DNA of 6,324 nucleotides. Origin: Anaerococcus sp. (GTDB taxonomy: Bacteria; Bacillota; Clostridia; Tissierellales; Peptoniphilaceae). Position numbers and translations under genes: made by a program. The notes under the pieces are model-generated. The model ran no database searches. It was not told where the DNA came from and saw only the letters and a program-made list of their open reading frames with translations. The stretch covers positions 1 to 6,324 of the forward strand of contig JAPJPH010000054.1 of NCBI GenBank assembly GCA_030825745.1, read 5' to 3'. Positions 1-6,273 of the stretch are shown here, one piece after another (positions within the stretch are counted from its first letter, which is position 1; every line of letters begins with the position of its first letter).

Positions 1-22
1 TTGGTAAGGCCACGACTTTTCT

Positions 23-35
23 TCTCTCTCTCTCT
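23..35. repeat. Short TC dinucleotide repeat
   Basis: Six uninterrupted TC units plus one T. It is the only dinucleotide tract of this length noticed in the window. It lies about 150 bases before secA and upstream of the predicted promoter, so an effect on secA is not obvious. Such tracts can vary in length by slippage. Confidence 0.7.
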
Positions 36-42
36 AGTTTGC

Positions 43-58
43 TCCTGCCTTCCTGCCT
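43..58. repeat. Tandem duplication of an octamer
   Basis: The octamer TCCTGCCT occurs twice back to back (43-50 and 51-58) with no mismatch. Together with the TC tract just upstream it makes this corner low-complexity. No function can be assigned. Confidence 0.7.
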
Positions 59-100
59 ACTACATCTGATCTGTACACCTGATTTTTATTTTTTTTAACT

Positions 101-128
101 TTGCCACCATAATTAAACTTAATATATT
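101..128 (+). promoter_or_regulatory. Candidate sigma-A type promoter for secA
   Basis: A -35 like TTGCCA (101-106) and a -10 like TATATT (123-128) are separated by 16 bases, close to the TTGACA/TATAAT consensus. Transcription would start near 135, giving a leader of about 50 bases before secA. The surroundings are very AT-rich, so other -10-like hexamers exist nearby (for example TATAAA at 132-137), but none has an equally good -35 partner. Prediction by eye only. Confidence 0.4.
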
Positions 129-172
129 TAATATAAAAAATCTATTTGTTTATACGAAAAGATTGAAATTGG

Positions 173-179
173 AAGGTGA
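173..179 (+). promoter_or_regulatory. secA ribosome binding site (sets the TTG start)
   Basis: AAGGTGA lies 5 bases before the TTG at 185 and is complementary to the 16S rRNA 3' end. It supports the non-ATG start chosen for secA. Confidence 0.75.
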
Positions 180-184
180 ATTAA

Positions 185-2935
185 TTGGCATTATTTAACT
201 TATTTAAGTCATTTAGTCAAAAGGAAATCGAACAGAATCAAAAAATAGTTGATCAGATTCTTGCACTAGATGAATCTATGCAAAAATTAACTGACGAACA
301 GTTACAAAATAAGACAAGTGAATTTAAACAAAGACTAAAAAAGGGTGAAACATTAGATCAAATTTTACCAGAAGCATTTGCTGTTGTAAGAGAAGCAAGC
401 TCTAGGGTATTAGGGATGAAACACTATCCAGTCCAACTAATGGGTGGAATAGTTTTACACAATGGGCAAATTTCAGAGATGAGAACAGGAGAAGGTAAGA
501 CTCTTGTAGCAACCCTACCATCATACCTAAATGCTTTAACTGGTAAGGGAGTTCATGTTGTAACAGTAAATGACTACCTAGCTAAACGTGATATGGAGTG
601 GATGGGTAAGGTTCATACATTTTTAGGCCTAAGTGTAGGAGTAATAGTTTATGGACTTACTAATAGTGAAAGAAAGAAAAACTATGCTGCAGATATAACC
701 TATGGTACAAATAACCAATTTGGTTTTGACTACCTAAGAGATAACATGGTTATTTATAAAAAAGACATGGTTCAAAGAGGACTTCACTATGCTATAGTCG
801 ATGAGGTTGACTCTATCCTTATAGATGAGGCTAGAACACCACTTATCATATCTGGAGCTGGAGATAAATCTACAGATACTTATGTAAAGGCTAATGAATT
901 TATTAAAACCCTAGAAGGTAGGATCCTAGATCCAAATGAGGATGCTGACATAGATCCATTTGATAGGGAATTTAAGGTAGAAGATGTAGACTTTTTAGTA
1001 GATGAAAAAAGAAAATCTTCAAACCTTACAGAAAAAGGAACAGCCAAGGCTGAAAAGTTCTTTGGTATAGAAAACCTATCAGATTCTGATAATATCGAGT
1101 TAGCCCACTATATTAACAACGCCCTAAAAGCAAACACTACAATGATTCGTGATATAGATTATGTAGTAAACCATGGAGAAGTTGAAATAGTTGATGAGTT
1201 TACAGGTCGTATCATGCAAGGTAGGAGGTTCTCTGATGGACTTCACCAAGCTATAGAGGCAAAAGAAGGAGTGGAAGTTAAGGCAGAATCAAAGACATTA
1301 GCTACCATAACATTCCAAAACTACTTTAGAATGTATGATAAACTATCAGGAATGACAGGAACTGCAAAGACAGAAGAAGACGAGTTTGACGAAATCTATA
1401 ACCTAGATGTTGTAGAAATCCCTACAAATAGACCTGTACAAAGAGAAGATAGTGTTGATTATGTATATATAAATGAACGTGGAAAATACAATGCAATTAT
1501 AGAAGAAATCAACAAGGCTCACGAAACAGGCCAACCTATCCTAGTTGGTACCATATCTATAGAAGCAAGTGAGAGATTATCCAAAGAGCTTAAAAAAGCT
1601 GGTATAAAACATACAGTCCTAAATGCTAAAAACCATGAAAGAGAAGCTGAAATAGTAGCTCAAGCTGGTAGGTTAAATGCAGTAACCATTGCAACAAACA
1701 TGGCAGGCCGTGGTACTGATATTATGCTAGGTGGTAATGTGGACCATATGGCTATGCAAAGACTAAAAAGAGAAGGTGTAGCTGAAGATGTACTAGAGCA
1801 AGTAGACTCTTTTTCTGAAACAAATGATGAAAGAATAATAGAGGCTAGAAAAAAATATAGACATTACAAAGACCAAGTTAGACCTGAGATAAAGGCTGAG
1901 GCTGAAAAGGTAAAACAAGTAGGTGGTTTATACATCATAGGTAGTGAAAGACATGAATCTCGTCGTATAGATAACCAGTTAAGGGGACGTTCTGGACGTC
2001 AGGGAGACCCAGGTAAGTCAAGGTTCTTTATATCCTTAGAAGATGACCTAATTAGGCTAAACGGTGGAGAGGCTGTTGCTAAATTTGTAGAAAAGTACGA
2101 TTATGATGAAAATGAACCTATAGTATCTAAAATGGTATCTAGGTCAGTAGAAAAAGCCCAAACTAGAGTAGAGGCAAATAACTTTGCAACCAGAAAAAGA
2201 GTACTCCAATATGATGATGTTATGAATAAGCAAAGAACCATCATCTATGATGAAAGAAGAGAAGTATTACTTGGACAAAACATGAAAGAAACTGTCCTAG
2301 GTATGATCAAAGATGTTATCAAAAATGCGGTATATACCTTTACCAACCCAGAAGTGAAACCAGAAAACTGGGAGATGACAGCCCTACTAAACTACCTAAA
2401 AAATCTTCAAATCCCTGTTACAAGCCTACACTTTGAAAATATCAATGAATATAGCCAACAAGACCTAATAGATGCTATAACTGAGGTAACTCTAGCCAAA
2501 TATGAAGATAAGGAAGCAGCTTTCGGCTCTGAAAATATGAGAGAAGTAGAAAGAGTAATCCTACTAAGAGTTATAGATCAAAAATGGATGGATCATATCG
2601 ATGCCATGGATCAAATGAGAAAAGAAATTGGTGTTAGAGCCATGGGTAATGAAGACCCAGTTAGAGCCTACACCAATGAAGGATTTGACATGTATGAAGA
2701 TATGACTAGAAGTATCCAAGAAGATACAGCTAAATATATGTTAGGTGTTGAAATCAAACAAAACATTGAAAGAAAGCAAGTAATGCAACCATCAGAAGAA
2801 TCACATGCTGATATTGACAGCCAAGGTGGGGAAACCAAGGAAGATGCTGATTCTTTGACAGATGAAGATTTGGAAAATCTAAATAGACAACAAAGAAGAA
2901 AACTACAAAAAGAAGCAAAGAAATCTAAAAAGTAA
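185..2935 (+). CDS. secA: Protein translocase subunit SecA (ATPase motor)
   Basis: SecA hydrolyses ATP to push unfolded preproteins through the SecYEG channel in the cytoplasmic membrane. The 916-residue protein has Walker A TGEGKT (101-106), the DEVD Walker B box (206-209), motif V NMAGRGTD (505-512) and motif VI QLRGRSGRQGDPG from 598. These belong to the two nucleotide-binding domains, with the preprotein cross-linking region between about 225 and 370. About 61 residues (519-579) are inserted between motif V and GGLYIIG; from memory, clostridial SecAs have this and B. subtilis SecA (841 aa) does not. The C-terminal tail (about 870-916) is acidic then strongly basic and lacks the Cys/His zinc motif that binds SecB and lipid in many SecAs. 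Start: TTG with a well-placed ribosome binding site; the N-terminus MALFNLFKSFSQKE fits the family. It is followed 4 bases later by prfB, a linkage also known in B. subtilis. It looks intact and is presumably the housekeeping SecA1. Confidence 0.97.
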   Translation: MALFNLFKSFSQKEIEQNQKIVDQILALDESMQKLTDEQLQNKTSEFKQRLKKGETLDQILPEAFAVVREASSRVLGMKHYPVQLMGGIVLHNGQISEMRTGEGKTLVATLPSYLNALTGKGVHVVTVNDYLAKRDMEWMGKVHTFLGLSVGVIVYGLTNSERKKNYAADITYGTNNQFGFDYLRDNMVIYKKDMVQRGLHYAIVDEVDSILIDEARTPLIISGAGDKSTDTYVKANEFIKTLEGRILDPNEDADIDPFDREFKVEDVDFLVDEKRKSSNLTEKGTAKAEKFFGIENLSDSDNIELAHYINNALKANTTMIRDIDYVVNHGEVEIVDEFTGRIMQGRRFSDGLHQAIEAKEGVEVKAESKTLATITFQNYFRMYDKLSGMTGTAKTEEDEFDEIYNLDVVEIPTNRPVQREDSVDYVYINERGKYNAIIEEINKAHETGQPILVGTISIEASERLSKELKKAGIKHTVLNAKNHEREAEIVAQAGRLNAVTIATNMAGRGTDIMLGGNVDHMAMQRLKREGVAEDVLEQVDSFSETNDERIIEARKKYRHYKDQVRPEIKAEAEKVKQVGGLYIIGSERHESRRIDNQLRGRSGRQGDPGKSRFFISLEDDLIRLNGGEAVAKFVEKYDYDENEPIVSKMVSRSVEKAQTRVEANNFATRKRVLQYDDVMNKQRTIIYDERREVLLGQNMKETVLGMIKDVIKNAVYTFTNPEVKPENWEMTALLNYLKNLQIPVTSLHFENINEYSQQDLIDAITEVTLAKYEDKEAAFGSENMREVERVILLRVIDQKWMDHIDAMDQMRKEIGVRAMGNEDPVRAYTNEGFDMYEDMTRSIQEDTAKYMLGVEIKQNIERKQVMQPSEESHADIDSQGGETKEDADSLTDEDLENLNRQQRRKLQKEAKKSKK

Positions 2936-2939
2936 GCAT

Positions 2940-4047
2940 ATGAAAGAATTATATGAATTAAAAGAAGAGATAGTAGATCTAACTAACAAATTACAACTAA
3001 TCGGAGACTCTCTTTGACCCAGAGAGTCTAGAAAAAGAAGTCAGTGATTTGCAAAAAAAGACCCTGAAACAAGATTTCTGGGATGATTCAGAAACTGCCC
3101 AAGAAATAATGGCAAGATTATCTTCTAAAAAAGATGATTTAGAAGAGTATAAGAGCCTAAAAAATTCTATATATGATAATAAGGATTTAATAGATTTAGT
3201 TGAGCTAAGTGAAAATGATGAAAAAGAAACACTGGCAACTATAGAAAATGACTTAGAAAAAATTAGAAAAAAAGCAGACTCTATAAAATTAAAAACCCAG
3301 CTTGATGGGGAATATGATTACAATAATATATTCCTATCTATAAATGCTGGGGCTGGAGGTCTAGAGGCAACAGACTGGACAGAGATGCTTTATAGGATGT
3401 ATACTAGGTATTTTGAAAAAAATGGCTTTAAGGTAGAGATCAAAGATATAAACAATGAAGAGGCAGGGGGATTAAAATCTGTTACCATGCATGTTATAGG
3501 TCCCTATGCCTACGGCTACCTAAAAGGAGAAAAGGGAGTGCATAGACTAGTTAGGATATCACCCTTTGACTCTCAGTCTAGACGCCATACATCATTTGCA
3601 TCAGTAGATGTATTTCCAGAATTACCGGATAATACAGATATACAAATAGATCCATCAGATATAAGGATAGATACCTATAGGGCATCAGGAGCTGGTGGCC
3701 AGCATGTTAATAAAACTGACTCAGCAGTTAGAATAACCCATATACCAACAGGGGTAGTATCAACAAGCCAGCAAGAAAGATCCCAAATTCAAAATAAAGA
3801 AGTAGCTATGAGATTGCTCTTATCAAAATTAGTTCAAATAAAAGAAGAAGAACAAAAAGAGAAAATTTCTGATATCCAGGGTAAGTATTCTCAAATAGCA
3901 TGGGGATCACAAATAAGGTCCTATGTATTCCAACCATATACCCTGGTAAAAGATCATAGGAGCAATGTTGAGGTAGGTAATGTCGATTCAGTCATGGATG
4001 GCGATATACAAGTATTTATAGAAGCCTATCTTGCCATGAACCAATAA
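2940..4047 (+). CDS. prfB: Peptide chain release factor 2 (RF2), programmed +1 frameshift
   Basis: RF2 reads UGA and UAA stop codons in the ribosomal A site and triggers release of the finished peptide. Translation starts at ATG 2940, runs 25 codons to CTT (3012-3014), meets an in-frame TGA (3015-3017), and continues in the +1 frame from GAC (3016) to TAA (4045-4047), giving 368 residues (E. coli RF2 has 365). The join reads GDSL-DPESLEKE, a typical RF2 N-terminus. The stop-recognition tripeptide SPF is at about 207-209 and the catalytic GGQ at 252-254. The residue matching E. coli position 246 is Ala, not the Thr of K-12. The N-terminal 100 residues are helical and charged, as expected for domain 1. 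No clear ribosome binding site precedes the ATG, and the secA stop is 4 bases upstream, so translation is probably coupled. The gene ends in tandem TAA stops followed by a terminator. Its frameshift is an autoregulatory switch: low RF2 favours shifting and more RF2. Confidence 0.96.
3003..3018 (+). promoter_or_regulatory. prfB programmed +1 frameshift site
   Basis: The canonical slippery sequence CTT TGA C occupies 3012-3018: peptidyl-tRNA-Leu on CUU slips to UUU and GAC is read next. UGA followed by C is a weak stop context, which favours shifting. The SD-like stimulator is only GGAGA (3003-3007), 4 bases before CTT. In E. coli it is AGGGGG with a 3-base gap. RF2 level controls the outcome: abundant RF2 terminates at the UGA. 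Confidence 0.93.
3005..3029 (+). other. Perfect inverted repeat around the prfB frameshift site
   Basis: AGACTCTCT (3005-3013) is the exact reverse complement of AGAGAGTCT (3021-3029), with a 7-base spacer TTGACCC that holds the last T of CTT, the UGA and the following C. As RNA this gives a 9-bp stem with four G-C pairs. There is no T-run after it, so it is not a terminator. It may be coincidence or a structured element affecting RF2 synthesis. Confidence 0.6.
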
Positions 4048-4050
4048 TAA

Positions 4051-4076
4051 GGAAGGATTTATCCTTCCCTTTTTTT
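4051..4076 (+). terminator. Intrinsic terminator after prfB
   Basis: GGAAGGA (4051-4057) pairs with TCCTTCC (4062-4068) around a TTTA loop, followed by one C and seven Ts (4070-4076). It begins directly after the tandem TAA stops of prfB and should end the secA-prfB transcript. The stem is short but all paired and four of seven pairs are G-C. Confidence 0.85.
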
Positions 4077-4084
4077 AAATAAAT

Positions 4085-4090
4085 AGGAGG
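4085..4090 (+). promoter_or_regulatory. Strong trpS ribosome binding site
   Basis: AGGAGG, a near-perfect Shine-Dalgarno sequence, sits 4 bases before the ATG at 4095, a slightly short spacing. It starts only 8 bases after the T-run of the preceding terminator, which leaves no space for a separate promoter between them. Confidence 0.85.
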
Positions 4091-4094
4091 ATAT

Positions 4095-5180
4095 ATGAAA
4101 GATATAATACTAACAGGGGATAGGCCAACCGGTAGGTTACACTTGGGTCATTACCTAGGTAGCCTAAAAAATAGGGTGAAACTACAAGAAGAATATGATT
4201 ATGAAAAAATGCATATAATGATTGCTGATAGCCAAGCTCTAACAGATAATTTTGAAAACCCAGAAAAAATTAGAGAAAACCTGATAGAAGTTGCCCTAGA
4301 TTATCTAAGTGTAGGCATCGATCCAGAAAAGGTAAACATATTTGTCCAATCAGAGGTTAAGGCCCTAACAGAGCTTACCTTTTATTTTCTAAACCTAGTA
4401 ACCCTATCAAGGCTTGAACGAAATCCTACAGTAAAATCAGAAATTAAGCTTAGGAACTTTGAAAATTCTCTTCCAGCAGGGTTTTTAATCTATCCTGTTA
4501 GCCAGGCTGCAGATATTTTATTATTTGATGCCAATGTTATACCAGTAGGAGAAGACCAAGAACCAATGCTAGAGCAAACTAGAGAAATAGCTAGAAGTTT
4601 TAATAATATCTATGGAGAAGTCTTTAGAGAAGCAAAGGCAATCCTTCCAGAAAATAAACAAGCTAGAAGAATGCCAGGTATAGATGGGCAAAGTAAGATG
4701 AGTAAGTCACTAGGAAATGCAATTTACCTAGCTGATGATAAAAATACAGTCAAAAAGAAGGTTATGAGCATGTATACCGACCCTAGTCATATAAACATAG
4801 ATGACCCAGGTAAGGTTGAGGGAAATATAGTATTTACCTACCTAGATGTATTTGCAGAAAGTAGCCACTTTGAAAAATACCTAACAGATTATAAAAACCT
4901 AGATGAAATGAAAGAGCACTACAAAAAAGGTGGTCTGGGTGATGTAAAATGTAAAAAGTTTTTAATAAAGGTTCTAGAAGAAGAACTAGAACCAATTAGA
5001 GAAAAAAGAGCCTATTATGAAAATAACCTAAATGAAGTCTTTGATATACTCAAAGAAGGATCTAAGCTAGCATCTGAAATAGGAGATAGAAAGATAAAAG
5101 AAGTTAAAGAGCATATGGGGATAGACTATTTTAGATCTGATGTTTTATTAGAAAAAATCAAGGAAAAATATCGTGGATAA
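4095..5180 (+). CDS. trpS: Tryptophanyl-tRNA synthetase (TrpRS)
   Basis: This class Ic aminoacyl-tRNA synthetase charges tRNA-Trp with tryptophan using ATP, in the cytoplasm. The Rossmann-fold signatures are clear: the HIGH-type motif HLGH at 16-19 within TGDRPTGRLHLGHYLGSL, and KMSKS at 201-205. AADILLF (138-144) contains Asp140, matching the Asp that contacts the indole nitrogen in Bacillus TrpRS, and PVGEDQ is at 150-155. Segments such as ADSQALTD, RLERNPTVK and MSMYTDPSHI resemble the streptococcal/lactobacilli type of TrpRS more than the Bacillus type (from memory). At 361 residues it is about 20 longer than streptococcal TrpRS, through a lysine-rich C-terminal extension after HMGIDYF. 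No T-box leader precedes it, unlike trpS in some other Firmicutes. Its last bases overlap the transporter gene, so the two are probably co-translated. Confidence 0.96.
   Translation: MKDIILTGDRPTGRLHLGHYLGSLKNRVKLQEEYDYEKMHIMIADSQALTDNFENPEKIRENLIEVALDYLSVGIDPEKVNIFVQSEVKALTELTFYFLNLVTLSRLERNPTVKSEIKLRNFENSLPAGFLIYPVSQAADILLFDANVIPVGEDQEPMLEQTREIARSFNNIYGEVFREAKAILPENKQARRMPGIDGQSKMSKSLGNAIYLADDKNTVKKKVMSMYTDPSHINIDDPGKVEGNIVFTYLDVFAESSHFEKYLTDYKNLDEMKEHYKKGGLGDVKCKKFLIKVLEEELEPIREKRAYYENNLNEVFDILKEGSKLASEIGDRKIKEVKEHMGIDYFRSDVLLEKIKEKYRG
5160..5164 (+). promoter_or_regulatory. Ribosome binding site inside trpS for the transporter
   Basis: AAGGA lies 8 bases before the GTG at 5173, within the last codons of trpS. 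It supports the GTG start, from which the reading frame gives a short polar leader and then the first membrane segment of the transporter. Confidence 0.6.
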
Positions 5181-6273
5181 TGTAAACAAATTCAATTCGA
5201 AGCTTGGATTTATCCTAACTGCAGTAGGATCTGCAGTTGGGATGGCCAATGTATGGGGCTTTCCTTACAAACTGCAAGAGGGAGGGCTCTTTTACTTAAT
5301 ATTTTATATATTTTTTATAGCCTTGTTTGCCTATGTTGGACTTTCAGCAGAATTTGCCATAGGTAGGAGGGCTAGGACTGGAACCTTGGGCTCATATGAA
5401 TATGCCTTTACTTCAAGAAAAAAATCAAAATTAGTGGGACTAATTGTGGGTATACTTCCCCTTATAGGCCTTATCTTATTAACTATAGGATATGCAGTAG
5501 TGATATCCTATATATTTAAGGCCCTATTTGATTCAGTAACAGGGACTTTATTTTCAAGTGATTTAGAAATTTGGTATGAGAATTTAACCAATACTGATCA
5601 TTCTGTTTGGGTATTTCATGTTTTAGTTATTATACTTGCCCTAATAAATTGCATAGGTTCAGCTAAAAGTTTGGAAAAATCTAGCAAAATAATGATGCCG
5701 GCATTTTTTATTTTATTTTTAATTATAGCAATAACAATAGCAACCCTACCTAATTCTATAGAAGGATATAAGTATATGTTTAGGCCAGATTTTAAGCAAA
5801 TTAACCTAAGGATGATAGCAACAGCCATGGGTCAGGCCTTCTTTTCCCTATCAATAACAGGATCTGCCATGATGATGTGTGGAGCCTACCTAGATAAAAA
5901 AGAAGATATCATAAGCTCATCAAAGATGACTGCCTTACTAGATTCCCTTGCAGCCCTACTAGCATCATTTGTAATGATTCCATCAATTATAGTATTTAAT
6001 ATGGAAAACGCCCAAGGTCCTGGACTTCTATTTAAGGTCCTACCTACTATATTAAAAAATATTCCAGCTGGAAATTTAATATCAATAATATTATATCTAG
6101 CAGTTTTATTTGCAGGCATCTCATCGCTTCAAATAATGTTTGAGGCTGTAGTAGAATCACTAACTTACAAAATAAAATTCTTAAACAGGATTGCTGGCCT
6201 AATAGGTCTAGCCCTTCTAGTTTTGATAATAGGTTTAAATATGGAAAAAATAAACCAGTGGGGACCATTTTGA
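5173..6273 (+). CDS. Sodium-dependent transporter, NSS (LeuT-fold) family, probably C-terminally truncated
   Basis: NSS transporters use the sodium gradient to import amino acids or amines across the cytoplasmic membrane. The N-terminus LGFILTAVGSAVGMANVWGFPY (11-32) is the hallmark first segment with the unwound Na+/substrate site. Nine membrane segments are visible, near 11-32, 39-63, 86-114, 144-162, 172-191, 214-237, 252-275, 300-326 and 337-355. TM6 carries QAFFSLSITGS (221-231). TM8 carries AGISS (314-318), matching the LeuT Na2-site AGLTS. Gly29 replaces the Arg of the NxxRFP motif (LeuT Arg30, extracellular gate). Bacterial members have about 430-510 residues and 11-12 segments; this one stops at 366 after NQWGPF, lacking TM10 onward. 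The stop TGA (6271-6273) coincides with the start of an insertion-sequence-like end, so the gene is likely interrupted. It starts at GTG, overlapping trpS by 8 bases, which suggests coupling and perhaps an aromatic amino acid substrate. Family certain; substrate and activity unknown. Confidence 0.9.
   Translation: MDNVNKFNSKLGFILTAVGSAVGMANVWGFPYKLQEGGLFYLIFYIFFIALFAYVGLSAEFAIGRRARTGTLGSYEYAFTSRKKSKLVGLIVGILPLIGLILLTIGYAVVISYIFKALFDSVTGTLFSSDLEIWYENLTNTDHSVWVFHVLVIILALINCIGSAKSLEKSSKIMMPAFFILFLIIAITIATLPNSIEGYKYMFRPDFKQINLRMIATAMGQAFFSLSITGSAMMMCGAYLDKKEDIISSSKMTALLDSLAALLASFVMIPSIIVFNMENAQGPGLLFKVLPTILKNIPAGNLISIILYLAVLFAGISSLQIMFEAVVESLTYKIKFLNRIAGLIGLALLVLIIGLNMEKINQWGPF

Larger units (their letters stand above)
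1..100. other. Left-edge region of unknown nature, pyrimidine-rich
   Basis: The first 60 bases are about 50% GC by hand count and strongly C/T biased on the + strand, unlike the AT-rich, purine-rich coding strand that follows. Two + frames are open from the window edge: one from base 1 to a TGA at 67-69, the other from base 3 to a TAA at 96-98. Their translations are low-complexity (rich in Leu, Ser, Phe, Cys), do not use the codons of the neighbouring genes, and match no family I recognise. It could be the tail of an upstream gene, intergenic DNA or a repeat edge. A T-rich tract at 82-96 closes the region, but I find no hairpin before it. Confidence 0.4.

Noticed and set aside
1..69. Partial coding sequence running in from the left edge
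   Set aside because: Two frames are open but both are low-complexity, with codon use unlike the neighbours and no family resemblance, so I did not call a gene.
70..96. Intrinsic terminator of an upstream gene
   Set aside because: There is a T-rich tract at 82-96 but I find no stable inverted repeat in front of it, only the palindrome TGTACA and two direct CTGAT copies.
3015..3017. TGA as a premature stop making prfB a pseudogene
   Set aside because: It is the conserved autoregulatory frameshift of prfB; the +1 frame continues in register with the conserved DPESLEKE segment.
3049..4047. Separate shorter prfB starting at TTG 3049
   Set aside because: It would lose the RF2 N-terminus. The upstream ATG frame joined by CTT TGA C restores a family-length protein, and there is no good ribosome binding site for the TTG.
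4048..4094. T-box or tryptophan-sensing leader for trpS
   Set aside because: The gap is only 47 bases, contains just the terminator and ribosome binding site, and has no T-box consensus or specifier stem.
5616..5828. Minus-strand open frame of 70 codons inside the transporter gene
   Set aside because: It is antisense to clear NSS coding sequence, hydrophobic only as a mirror of membrane segments, and matches no family.
5886..6119. Minus-strand open frame of 77 codons inside the transporter gene
   Set aside because: Antisense shadow of TM6-TM8 coding sequence with no recognisable domain.
6047..6268. Minus-strand open frame of 73 codons at the transporter end
   Set aside because: Antisense shadow of TM8-TM9 coding sequence; it is not a transposase fragment.
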